DNA of 24,515 nucleotides. Origin: Candidatus Alcyoniella australis (GTDB lineage Bacteria; Lernaellota; Lernaellaia; JAVCCG01; Alcyoniellaceae). The notes under the pieces were generated by a model that was not told where the DNA came from, searched no databases, and saw only the letters and a program-made list of their open reading frames with translations. Where the stretch lies: the NCBI GenBank assembly GCA_030765605.1, contig JAVCCG010000129.1:1-24515 (forward strand), written 5' to 3'. The position numbers were made by a program, and so were the translations under genes. Below are positions 6,810-14,493 of this stretch, in pieces; within the stretch, counting starts at the first letter, position 1, and each line of letters opens with the position of its first letter.

Positions 6810-9800
6810 ATGTTGACGCAAGCTAAAAGGATGGAGCGGGTCACCATGAAAGCGATGAGCGCCAAACTGGTTTTGGCCGCTGTCGTGATAACCCTCGTTT
6901 TGGCCTCAGTGCCCCAGACGGCCTCGGCGTCCTTCTTCCTCTGGGATGGAGAGATCACGCATAACGAGCTGGACTGGAAGTACTTCGAGACCGAGCACTT
7001 CATAATCTACTATTACGACCAGACCGAATATTCGGCGCGGGTGCTCTCCAAGTACATTGAGGACATCCACGACACGATCACGACCTATTTCAACTTCGAG
7101 CCCGCGCATAAAACTCGGATCACGATCATCGATACCGAGGACTATTCCAACGGTTTCGCAGCGTACAACTTCGATTGGATCACGCTGTGGACCAACAACC
7201 TCTACATCACACTGCGCGGGCGCCAAGACCACATCAAGTCGGTCTTCGCCCACGAGTACGGCCACATTGTCAGCCTCAAGGCCGCGGCGGTATTCCGCGA
7301 GAACATGATCGGCCTGGTGGTCGGTGGTACGCGCTCGAGCCAGAAATACAATTTCGACATCGGCGTCGGCTACTTCTGGGGCTCCGAGAACCTGCCGACC
7401 TGGATGGTCGAGGGCGTGGCCCAGTATTCCGACCAACTCTACGGCACCGACAACTTCGATACCCATCGTGAGATGTTGCTTCGTATGGCGGTCCTCGAGG
7501 ATACGATCCTCACAATGGACCAGATGGACATCATCTACGACAAGGACAACTTCATCCAAAGCGAGCTGGTCTACAACCAGGGCTACTCGATGACCAACTA
7601 CATCGGCGAAACATACGGCATGGATATGAACGCCAAGATGTGGCATCAGGCCGGCCTGGAGTGGCAGAATCTCGCATACGGCACGGTGATCAAGCGCGAG
7701 CTGGGCATCAACCGCGACGAGTTGTACAACCGCTGGAAAGAGTGGCTGCTCAACAAGTACACCCGCGAGCTCGAGGGGATCTACGGCAACGAGTACAAGG
7801 GCACCGAGATGGAGTTCTGGGACTGGCTGCCGCCCAAGGCCGAGCGCACCGATCAGGATAAGTGGATGGAGGGCATCCACAACCTGCAGGCCAAGTACAG
7901 CCCCGACGGCGAGTACCTGGCGTTCGCCTCGTCCGCCGGCTCGGGCAGCTACTACCCGAACCTTTACGTGCGCAAGACCCATCCCGATCTCGAAGAGAAG
8001 AACGACGAAAAGCCGGTCTTCGTGGCCAAGCTGCCCGCCGAGGGCTTCGACTGGTCGCCCGACAGCACGAAGATCGTCTACGTCAAGCACGCGGCGGAGC
8101 CCTACCGTCACGACTACCGCCAGGAAATCTTTGTCTACGATGTGGAGAAAGAGGTCCATACCCGCGTGACCCACCAGGTCCGTGCGTTCAACCCGGCCTG
8201 GTCGCCCACCGAGGACAAGATCGCCTTCACCGTGGCCAACAACGGCCAGCTGAGCCTGGCGATTCTCGATTACCCGAACTACGGCGGCTACTACAAGCTG
8301 GTCGAGTTCAACGATATGACCCAGTGCGGATGGCCGACGTTCAGCCCGGACGGAACCAAGATCGCCTTCCTGATGTACCGCCATGGACGGCAGGACATCT
8401 GGCTGATCAACTCCGACGGCACCGACCTGCGGCCGCTGACCTACGACCGTTTCGACAACCGCGACGCGTCGTGGATGCCCGACGGCAAGAGCATCGTCTT
8501 TTCCTCCGACCGCACGGGCATCTTCAATGTCTACAAGATGGACATCGAAACCCACGAGCTCACGCAGCTGACCAACGTTATCGGTGGCGCGTTCTGGCCG
8601 TGGATCAGCCCCAACGGCGAGGGCGAGACCGTAATAAACTACGCCTACTTCACCGCGCACGGCTTCCGGCTGCACGAGATGAAGTTCGACGAGTTCTACG
8701 GCAAGAAGGTCGAGGACTACTACTTTGACGTGACTGAAGAGGAAATCGCCGCCAACCTGGCCAGCCTCGACCCAATCCCCGAGATCGTCGGCCACGACTA
8801 CGCGGTGTGGAACGGTCCGCTGGGCATCTGGCCGATCTGGGCCGAGCATCGTGGACGCTGGGTGATCTACCCCGAGTTCATGTACGAGGATCAGCGCTTC
8901 AAAGCCGGGTTCACAACGATCGCCATCGACCAGGCCGAACGTAACCTGGTGGTGGGCGAGATGCTGTTCGGCGAGGAGACCGAGTACCACCTGTGGTACG
9001 AGAACTACATGCTGCCGTTCACCACGTTCCTGAGCTTGCACCGGATCTTCCCGATCAACTCCTCGGAGTTCGACGCCCTGCACTTCAAGCTCAAGGCCTC
9101 GTTCGACGCGGCCTTCTACCTGATGGGCGCGCGCTATACGTTCAAAGGCAACAACTGGTACTTCTACTACTTCTTCAAAGACATCCGGGTCGAGCAGCCT
9201 GGTATGCGCATGCGGCAGTTCACCGGCCGCAGCCTCAACCTGGCCTACTCCAACGACTCGATTATCGACTACCGCCTGGACGGCAGCGCCAACCCGCGCG
9301 GAGGCTCGTCGTTCTTCTTTGAGTTCATGTACGCCAACCCCAACATCAAAGAGCCGTTTACCGGTGCTTCGATGGGTTCCGACCTGAGCGCGATCTACGG
9401 CGATACCGAGAACTACTACACCAAGTACGATACCGAGACCGACGACTCCCTCTATCCGTTGCCCGACTACGGCTACTGGGGATTCAACGTCAACTATCAG
9501 AAGTACTTCCCGATCCCGTTCTGGGGCACCACGCCCCGCAGCAAGTACGACCTGACCGCGGGCAAGGGTTGGGCTTACCAGTGGTACAAGCTGGACCACA
9601 CCCTGAACTTCAAGTTCATCGGTGGGTTCGTGCATTCGACCGTTCCCGAGGACTTCGGCTGGGGCAACAGCTACGGCCGCGTTCACTGGTACGATCGCTT
9701 CGCTGCCGGCGGAATGACCTTCTCCGGCACGCGAGCCTACTCCAACAACGGAACCTTCCTCGGCTATGAGCGCTACACCCTCGAGGGTGAGACCATGGCC

Positions 9801-10157
9801 GTGGCCGGTCTGGAGTACCGCTTCCCGATCATTCGGGACATCGACACCAAGTTCGGACCGTTCTACTTCGACGCGGTCTACGGCGCGGTGTTCGGCGACG
9901 CGGGTAACCTCTGGTCCCATGTGAACAAGCAGAAGGACTTCTACAACCCGGCCAAGATCTTCGACGACAACGGCGACGGCGAGTTCACCCTTGCCGACGA
10001 CTTGCTCTACGACGTCGGAGGCGAGCTGCGGTTTACGATGTTCCTGTTCAACGGATTTTGGAACAGCTTCATCAAGGTCGCCCACGGCTTCCAGGACGAG
10101 GAGCGGGATAAGTTCCCGGTCCGGTGGTACCTGGGTCTTGGCACCGACTTTGATTGA
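6810..10157 (+). CDS. Giant surface metalloprotease: gluzincin + PD40 propeller + C-terminal barrel
   Basis: This 1115-residue exported protein has a signal peptide ending at about residue 40 (TASA-S). A peptidase-MA-like zinc domain follows: TEHFIIYYYD near 60, HEYGH at 148-152 and WMVEG with Glu201 as likely third zinc ligand. Residues ~355-620 carry at least five TolB/PD40-type repeats (YSPDGEYLAF, WSPDSTKIVY, WSPTEDKIAF, FSPDGTKIAF, WMPDGKSIVF). The region ~660-1115 is aromatic-rich and ends like a BamA/D15-type barrel (YGAVFGDAGNLW). An EF-hand-like loop (D1052, N1054, D1056, G1057, D1063) interrupts the last strands. AGGGGGTGA supports the ATG at 6810. Met13 (6846), preceded by GGAG, would give a more usual signal peptide. 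The antisense strand is also open across the gene, which I treat as a shadow. Confidence 0.82.
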   Translation: MLTQAKRMERVTMKAMSAKLVLAAVVITLVLASVPQTASASFFLWDGEITHNELDWKYFETEHFIIYYYDQTEYSARVLSKYIEDIHDTITTYFNFEPAHKTRITIIDTEDYSNGFAAYNFDWITLWTNNLYITLRGRQDHIKSVFAHEYGHIVSLKAAAVFRENMIGLVVGGTRSSQKYNFDIGVGYFWGSENLPTWMVEGVAQYSDQLYGTDNFDTHREMLLRMAVLEDTILTMDQMDIIYDKDNFIQSELVYNQGYSMTNYIGETYGMDMNAKMWHQAGLEWQNLAYGTVIKRELGINRDELYNRWKEWLLNKYTRELEGIYGNEYKGTEMEFWDWLPPKAERTDQDKWMEGIHNLQAKYSPDGEYLAFASSAGSGSYYPNLYVRKTHPDLEEKNDEKPVFVAKLPAEGFDWSPDSTKIVYVKHAAEPYRHDYRQEIFVYDVEKEVHTRVTHQVRAFNPAWSPTEDKIAFTVANNGQLSLAILDYPNYGGYYKLVEFNDMTQCGWPTFSPDGTKIAFLMYRHGRQDIWLINSDGTDLRPLTYDRFDNRDASWMPDGKSIVFSSDRTGIFNVYKMDIETHELTQLTNVIGGAFWPWISPNGEGETVINYAYFTAHGFRLHEMKFDEFYGKKVEDYYFDVTEEEIAANLASLDPIPEIVGHDYAVWNGPLGIWPIWAEHRGRWVIYPEFMYEDQRFKAGFTTIAIDQAERNLVVGEMLFGEETEYHLWYENYMLPFTTFLSLHRIFPINSSEFDALHFKLKASFDAAFYLMGARYTFKGNNWYFYYFFKDIRVEQPGMRMRQFTGRSLNLAYSNDSIIDYRLDGSANPRGGSSFFFEFMYANPNIKEPFTGASMGSDLSAIYGDTENYYTKYDTETDDSLYPLPDYGYWGFNVNYQKYFPIPFWGTTPRSKYDLTAGKGWAYQWYKLDHTLNFKFIGGFVHSTVPEDFGWGNSYGRVHWYDRFAAGGMTFSGTRAYSNNGTFLGYERYTLEGETMAVAGLEYRFPIIRDIDTKFGPFYFDAVYGAVFGDAGNLWSHVNKQKDFYNPAKIFDDNGDGEFTLADDLLYDVGGELRFTMFLFNGFWNSFIKVAHGFQDEERDKFPVRWYLGLGTDFD

Positions 10158-10186
10158 TAAACCTGACCACGGTGTGGGAGGTTGAA

Positions 10187-12667
10187 ATGAACTGGCGAAC
10201 GATCTCGTTCCTCCTGGTTATCACGGCGGCCATGGCTTTGCTCATCGGTTGCATGCCTGACAGCACCGAGATAACGGAGGAGATTCCAACTGAAGGCAAC
10301 GACACCTTCCATTTTAAGGTCGATGAGATAGCCCTGGCCGAAGAGGTCAACGAGTTCGGTGAAACCACCGGACGCAGGGGCATGCCGATGGACCTTGACC
10401 GTGACGGATTAAACGAAACCTTCTATCAGGTTCCGTATCCCAAGGTCGGTGTATTCCCGCTGGGTTTTGACGCCGAAACCGGGGTTTCCAATGCGGTAAC
10501 CACAGCCGGCATCATGGATGTCGTACCGGGCAAGACCGAGTATTCGATGTCGATCCTGCCGTTGCGAAGCTGGCTCAAGCTCAGCTACGTTGATAGCGTT
10601 GACACCAGCCGGAATCCCGATCAGTTGACACTCGTGTCCTGGATCGATCCGGTAAACCAGAAGGAACTCACCGCGCCGATAACCGGACGGGAGGACAATC
10701 CGATCTGGGAGGTCTTCGACCTGGGCTCGGTTAAGGTCAACGCTGATCCGGGCGCGGACGACGACGACGATGACGACGATGACGACGACACGCCGCCGGT
10801 ACTCAAGGGCTGCGAGCTGTATCAGGCCCTGTGCGAGGCAATGGAGCCCTGCGCTTCGGGTGACTTTACTGTAAGCAGTTGCGCTGATTGGTACTCGATC
10901 AATTCCAAGAATTCCGAGTACCGCGACCTGTTCAAGTGCATTGACGTGATCGATTACACCTTGTCCTGCGGCGAAGCGCTTGCGTTGCGCGACCAATGCT
11001 GGGACGAGAATGTAGTCGATTATTACGGCTGCAAGGCGCAGCATGCCCCCGACATCGAAGACGTCTACTACTCCAAGGGCGGCGCAATCAGCACCTACGG
11101 CGAGTCCAGCACACCGGCCCTTGATTCAGACCAACCATTGGGCATCTTCTTCCATTATCGCGACGCTGAAGGCGACATTGTCGGCGGCAAGATTCGCGTG
11201 CAGATCAACGGCGGCGACGTCCAGAGCGTGGATATTCCCTCAGCCGACTGGGGTATGACCTCCTGGGACAGCAAGGCCGTGATCGGTGTCAGCGTTAACG
11301 GCGACATCGACAGCGGTGAGCACACGATCGAAGCCTGGCTGGTTGACAACTGCGGCAACGCAGGCAACCACATTGTCCGCAACTTCACCGCCAACAGCGG
11401 CAACCGAGGGTCGGACACCGACCTGACCGGCAAGCGCCTGACGTTCAGCGCGTTGGAGATTTTCGATCCCGAGGTCAACAACTTCAACAAGGGGAAGGGA
11501 TTCATCGCACAGGAAGTGTTTGACGATGGATACTTCTACGAGATCGAAGGCTTCGCGATTTCGATCCTCCAGGCCTACATTTGGTTCATCCGCGACAAGG
11601 ACGACTCCAATCAGCTCGAGTACGACTTTATCGACTCCAAGGTGCTGTACAACACGCACCATGACGGCGGGACCAAGTCCGATGTTCGCGACGACAGCAT
11701 CGCCTCGGTCTTCCTGTTCGACGAGCCGATGCCGATGGGCATCCTGCTGATCTACGGCGATGCCGGCTGGAACCTGTTCCATCAGGGACCGTACGGCTCG
11801 TCCGACGTCAACTTCGTCCGCGGCAACTGGAACGACCACGTGATCGGCGTGCCGACGCAGCCGATCTTCCAGGTCAAGCCTGACTATCAGGGATGTAACA
11901 CCGACGACGCACTGTGCGGTCACTGGGTGGATCGGGTTGACGACGAGGACATCGAACTGGCCGACAACAAGGGCAATACCTTGAGCCGCGACAAGGCGGT
12001 AGAGAGCTGCTCCGAGCATTCGGCCAATCCGTACTGGCAATGTGTTGTGAACTGTTCCAAGAAGGACGAGTTCGGCACAATCGGCTGCGGCGACCTCGAG
12101 GATTGCGTTGACGAATGCACCTGGGGTGACACCGCCAATTCAATGTGCGACCTGCAGGACAACATCGTAATGCATCTCAAGCTGCGGGTGCCCAGCCGCT
12201 ACGCCAACGATCCCAAACATTACGATCGCCTGATGAACGACGACGATATCTACATCGGAGTGTTCGTTCAGGGCGATGGCCCGGTGCCCGGCGCCTACGT
12301 CAAATTCGACCCGGCGCGGTCGAACTACAACGTACCGTTGGCATACGGCGACTGGCTGCCCAAGAGCTTGTTCCAGAATACTTCGACCATCGGCGACTGG
12401 TGGATGCAGGCCTACCCCGGCATCTTCAAGGTCACCGACACCGGCGGCGTGATCTACGGCAGTGCTTACCTACCGGCCAACGAGACCTATGAGGATCCGT
12501 GGTACTTCCTGATCAACTACGGCTTCAACTGGATCGACCCGACCTTCGAGGGCTGGAGCCTGTACACGGTCTCCGGCAAGTACATCCAAGATCCGTACCC
12601 CTGGTCCACGGTGATCCCGATCACCTACGGCGATAAACGCGCCATGGGCGGCGACTGGCTGAAGTAG
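10187..12667 (+). CDS. Large surface or periplasmic lipoprotein with Asp11 linker and Cys-rich module
   Basis: The product is 826 residues. The lipobox LLIGC places the lipidated Cys at residue 22. I start at ATG 10187 because GGGAGG lies 5 nt upstream and the lipobox is then at normal distance; an upstream TTG in the same frame is less likely. A calcium-loop-like DLDRDG follows near residue 69. A run of 11 Asp (10757-10789) separates the N-terminal domain from a Cys-rich module (GCELYQALCEAMEPC...CADW...C), then a beta-rich region resembling Ig-type folds (~320-420), a second Cys-rich patch (CEHS...CVVNC...CGDLEDCVDEC) and a Trp/Tyr-rich C-terminus. No known family is recognised. It is the third gene of the surface operon, 29 nt after the protease, and is followed by a strong terminator. 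Confidence 0.78.
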   Translation: MNWRTISFLLVITAAMALLIGCMPDSTEITEEIPTEGNDTFHFKVDEIALAEEVNEFGETTGRRGMPMDLDRDGLNETFYQVPYPKVGVFPLGFDAETGVSNAVTTAGIMDVVPGKTEYSMSILPLRSWLKLSYVDSVDTSRNPDQLTLVSWIDPVNQKELTAPITGREDNPIWEVFDLGSVKVNADPGADDDDDDDDDDDTPPVLKGCELYQALCEAMEPCASGDFTVSSCADWYSINSKNSEYRDLFKCIDVIDYTLSCGEALALRDQCWDENVVDYYGCKAQHAPDIEDVYYSKGGAISTYGESSTPALDSDQPLGIFFHYRDAEGDIVGGKIRVQINGGDVQSVDIPSADWGMTSWDSKAVIGVSVNGDIDSGEHTIEAWLVDNCGNAGNHIVRNFTANSGNRGSDTDLTGKRLTFSALEIFDPEVNNFNKGKGFIAQEVFDDGYFYEIEGFAISILQAYIWFIRDKDDSNQLEYDFIDSKVLYNTHHDGGTKSDVRDDSIASVFLFDEPMPMGILLIYGDAGWNLFHQGPYGSSDVNFVRGNWNDHVIGVPTQPIFQVKPDYQGCNTDDALCGHWVDRVDDEDIELADNKGNTLSRDKAVESCSEHSANPYWQCVVNCSKKDEFGTIGCGDLEDCVDECTWGDTANSMCDLQDNIVMHLKLRVPSRYANDPKHYDRLMNDDDIYIGVFVQGDGPVPGAYVKFDPARSNYNVPLAYGDWLPKSLFQNTSTIGDWWMQAYPGIFKVTDTGGVIYGSAYLPANETYEDPWYFLINYGFNWIDPTFEGWSLYTVSGKYIQDPYPWSTVIPITYGDKRAMGGDWLK
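10757..10789 (+). repeat. GAY tract encoding 11 consecutive Asp
   Basis: Eleven successive GAC/GAT codons lie inside the lipoprotein gene, placed like a linker between the N-terminal domain and the Cys-rich module. The codon mix resembles that of the Asp tracts in the barrel gene, the GH43-like gene and the HEFFH metalloprotease gene. Confidence 0.85.
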
Positions 12668-12690
12668 TACGGCGACAATCGACGATTGAC

Positions 12691-12720
12691 AGGGGGAGGG
12701 CGCAAGTCCTCCCCCTTTTT
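12691..12720 (+). terminator. Intrinsic terminator of the surface-protein operon
   Basis: AGGGGGAGG (12691-12699) pairs perfectly with CCTCCCCCT (12708-12716), with an 8-nt loop around CGCAAG, and is followed immediately by TTTTT. It starts 24 nt after the lipoprotein stop codon, which marks the end of the three-gene transcript. Confidence 0.92.
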
Positions 12721-12766
12721 CGTATAGACGCGATGGGCTATTCTGGTTTTATAAAAGGGGAGGCGA

Positions 12767-13438
12767 ATGCTGCGCAGATTAGTTCTTCTGAGCTTAATGG
12801 TATCAATGCTGTGGACGATCGCCGTGGCGCAAGAGCGCGCGGACTTCCTGCGCTTCGATCCTCAAGGCGTGGTCGACCGCACGGATTTCGAGCTGAGCGT
12901 GGTCAGCCGTAGCGCGGACGAGCTGGTTTTACGCTTGAGCGTGCCCGGCGTGTTCTACCAGGATCAACAGGCCCAGGACCGCGAATTCAAGCGGTTGTAT
13001 CTGCCGGGCGAGGGCATGACCCAACAGGTCGGACTGCCCGAGCTGCCGCTGATCCGCGAGCGGCTGGAGGTGCCCGCGGGCGTGAGCATTGGGGTGCGGC
13101 TGATCGAGGCGGACCACGGCGTGATAAGCGGGATCGTGCCCTGGCCGTTTCAGGCGCCGCTGCTCGAGGGGCAACAGGCCGCAAGCTTCGACTTTGACGA
13201 GCAGGCCTACGCCGTTGCCGGACTCTATCCCGCGCAGTTGATCGAAGTTTCCGAGGTAGGGCAGATGCGCGGGACCAGCGTGGTCACCATCAGCTTTGCG
13301 CCCCTGCGCTACGATGCGGCCAAAGGCGAGCTGCAAACGACCCGTAGCGCGACTTTCGCCCTGACCTTCGAGTACGGACAAGACCCTGGGAACGACGCCG
13401 ATCCTGCGGCCCAAACGGCAAAGCCTAGCTGTCGGTAA
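12767..13438 (+). CDS. Orphan C25 (gingipain-type) propeptide, peptidase missing
   Basis: The 223-residue secreted protein has a signal peptide (about 1-21, ending VAQ) and then a region resembling the Propeptide_C25 domain: GLPELPLIRERLEVPAG near 86-102, GLYPAQLIEV near 155, and a closing strand pair ending RSATFALTFEYG. In the family this propeptide precedes a Cys-peptidase C25 domain and keeps it inactive. Here the frame stops ~13 residues after the propeptide, and a palindromic repeat copy starts 57 bp later. AGGGGAGG lies just before the ATG. It may be the remnant of a protease gene that lost its catalytic part, or a stand-alone inhibitor of another C25 protease. The family call rests on motif pattern only. 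Confidence 0.6.
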   Translation: MLRRLVLLSLMVSMLWTIAVAQERADFLRFDPQGVVDRTDFELSVVSRSADELVLRLSVPGVFYQDQQAQDREFKRLYLPGEGMTQQVGLPELPLIRERLEVPAGVSIGVRLIEADHGVISGIVPWPFQAPLLEGQQAASFDFDEQAYAVAGLYPAQLIEVSEVGQMRGTSVVTISFAPLRYDAAKGELQTTRSATFALTFEYGQDPGNDADPAAQTAKPSCR

Positions 13439-13450
13439 GAATAGGGGGGT

Positions 13451-13472
13451 AAAGATCGAGAAATCGATCTTT
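13451..13472. repeat. Perfect 9-bp hairpin with GAAA tetraloop
   Basis: AAAGATCGA (13451-13459) pairs perfectly with TCGATCTTT (13464-13472) around a GAAA loop, 12 nt after the propeptide stop. It is followed by GTGTGTAG, so it is not a canonical terminator on the plus strand. It leads directly into repeat copy 2. Confidence 0.75.
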
Positions 13473-13494
13473 GTGTGTAGGCTCGCCGGGGGGC

Positions 13495-13582
13495 ACCTTG
13501 GTCAACGCCAAGCCCCGCGACGCAGCGAGCATCGTTGGTCAACGACTAGTGTAATACGCGAGGCATGCTCCGGCTCAAAGCC
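13495..13582 (+). repeat. Dispersed palindromic repeat, copy 2
   Basis: This copy aligns without gaps to 293-380 (by eye 66 of 88 identical). It contains perfect small palindromes: CTTGG/CCAAG, TCGTTG-GT-CAACGA (13532-13545) and the first arm of CCGGCT-CAA-AGCCGG (13570-13584). It fills the gap between the orphan C25 propeptide and the convergent trmO gene. Palindromic cores are better conserved between copies than the bases between them, which suggests that the structure matters. Confidence 0.8.
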
Positions 13583-13620
13583 GGGCGGGCGCCTCAAAGG
13601 TGCCCACCGCTTCCTTTTTT
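13570..13620 (+). terminator. Tandem hairpins plus T-rich run, possible terminator
   Basis: Two hairpins share a CAA loop: CCGGCT/AGCCGG (13570-13584) and GGGCGCCT/AGGTGCCC (13587-13605, one G-T pair). A T-rich stretch ending TTTTTT (13615-13620) follows after about 9 nt. It could end plus-strand transcription from the propeptide gene, although the T-run is further from the stem than usual. The second hairpin overlaps the stop codon of the convergent trmO gene. Confidence 0.4.
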
Positions 13621-14091
13621 AAATCGGTCGTCCGCCAGCGTGTCGCGCTGGGTGCGTCCTTCGATCCAGCCCGAGCGGGATTGGGGAATCGAGTCGAATC
13701 CCGGCACATAGGGCTTGATGTCGAGCAGCGGGGTCTGGTCGAGCACGTCGAGCCCCTCGACCTCGAGCACGTTGCCGCGCACCGCGCACAGCCGCACCGA
13801 GCTGATGCCGATCGGGTTGGGCCTGCTCGGCGCGCGCGTGGCGAACAGCCCGTGGGCCTGATCGTCGAGGTAGGGCTTGACGCTCAGCGAACAGGGACCG
13901 GCGTCGTGGCACAGGTAGATCAGCCAGATGTGCTCGAAACCATCGAGGTCGGCCAATCCCGCGACGTAGGCCGGATCGAGTTGCACCTCGCCGCGCGTTG
14001 CTCCGCCCATGCGCGGTTTGATCGGGGTCCCGGCCTGCACTTTGAACGGACTGCGGATGATGCCGATAGGCTTAAACTCGATGGATTTCAT
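13594..14091 (-). CDS. trmO: tRNA (N6-threonylcarbamoyladenosine37-N6)-methyltransferase TrmO-like
   Basis: The protein is 165 residues from the Met at 14091, where TsaA/YaeB-family similarity begins (MKSIEFKPIGIIRSPF). An upstream in-frame extension is low-complexity and overlaps the neighbouring gene, so I exclude it. The family methylates t6A37 of certain tRNAs using S-adenosylmethionine, in the cytoplasm. Hallmarks are GFEHIWLIYLCH and ATRAPSRPNPIGISSVRL, matching the RxPxRPNPIG signature, plus DQTPLLDIKPYVPGFDS. Bacterial YaeB proteins are often longer, with a C-terminal domain absent here. It starts 25 nt after the small zinc-ribbon gene on the same strand, so co-transcription is likely. 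Its 3' end overlaps a hairpin next to the palindromic repeat. Confidence 0.88.
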   Translation of the reverse strand: MKSIEFKPIGIIRSPFKVQAGTPIKPRMGGATRGEVQLDPAYVAGLADLDGFEHIWLIYLCHDAGPCSLSVKPYLDDQAHGLFATRAPSRPNPIGISSVRLCAVRGNVLEVEGLDVLDQTPLLDIKPYVPGFDSIPQSRSGWIEGRTQRDTLADDRFKKGSGGHL

Positions 14092-14116
14092 GGATGCGCC
14101 CGGGTTGGAGTGTCGA

Positions 14117-14326
14117 TCAGATCTCGATCGGCTCGCACAGGTTGCCGGCCTTGGCCGAGGCCCGTCCGCAGATGTGGCAGACGTATTTGGCCCCCTTGGA
14201 GAACTTGGCGACCTTGGCCATCTCGCGCTTGCGCGTAAGCTCGCACAGATGGTTGGCATGGTGGGCGTGCTTGTCGAACAGCTTATGCTCGGGAACTACG
14301 CCCTTGGTGCTCTTGGCTTGGGCCAT
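14117..14326 (-). CDS. Small conserved zinc-ribbon-like protein
   Basis: This is a 69-residue protein starting at MAQAKSTKG. I choose this Met because GAGGAGG stands 5 nt upstream; the longer frame before it has no protein-like character. Cys28, Cys50, Cys53 and Cys64 (LCEL ... CHICG ... LCEP) could bind one zinc, and a His cluster (KHAHHANH, 19-26) precedes them. Lys and Arg are frequent, so nucleic-acid or ribosome contact is possible but unproven. It lies 25 nt upstream of trmO on the same strand. It resembles small zinc-ribbon hypothetical proteins of delta-proteobacteria-type genomes, but I cannot assign a function. Confidence 0.78.
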   Translation of the reverse strand: MAQAKSTKGVVPEHKLFDKHAHHANHLCELTRKREMAKVAKFSKGAKYVCHICGRASAKAGNLCEPIEI

Positions 14327-14428
14327 CGGTTCCTCCTCGCTGTTTGATTGATCTATACGGCAGTGTGGCCCGCGATCATTCGGGCTGTCAAACCGTTTAT
14401 CCTTCGTGGATGAGCTGATCCCGTTTAA

Positions 14429-14458
14429 TTGTCGCTCTGTAACGCATCGCGCTATAAT
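14429..14458 (+). promoter_or_regulatory. Candidate sigma70 promoter for the GH43-like gene
   Basis: TTGTCG (14429-14434) and a perfect TATAAT (14453-14458) are separated by 18 bp. Transcription would begin near 14465, leaving a leader of ~30 nt before the ATG at 14494. The sequence lies between the divergent zinc-ribbon and GH43-like genes. Confidence 0.55.
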
Positions 14459-14493
14459 GTCGGAGCCCGCCGCCACACACAGAGAGTCCAATC

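Noticed and set aside
6906-10085. 1059-codon open frame antisense to the giant protease
   Set aside because: The translation is a Val/Leu/Gly/Arg/His-rich shadow with no domain logic. It arises from the strong codon bias of the GC-rich sense gene, which has clear domains, signal peptide and ribosome site.
12686-12714. TTGACA before the terminator as a promoter for the C25 propeptide gene
   Set aside because: At 17 bp the -10 position is CTCCCC, inside the terminator stem. TATAAA at 12750-12755 has no matching -35.
13451-13605. CRISPR-like array of short palindromes
   Set aside because: The palindromes differ in sequence and length, spacing is irregular, there are no repeated units with unique spacers, and no cas genes are seen.
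14092-14259. N-terminal extension of trmO (56 codons)
   Set aside because: The extension is Arg/Ser/Pro-rich, overlaps the small zinc-ribbon gene in another frame, and precedes the point where TsaA-family similarity starts with MKSIEF.
14327-14491. N-terminal extension of the small zinc-ribbon protein
   Set aside because: GAGGAGG just before the Met at 14326 and the lack of protein character upstream favour the 69-residue form.
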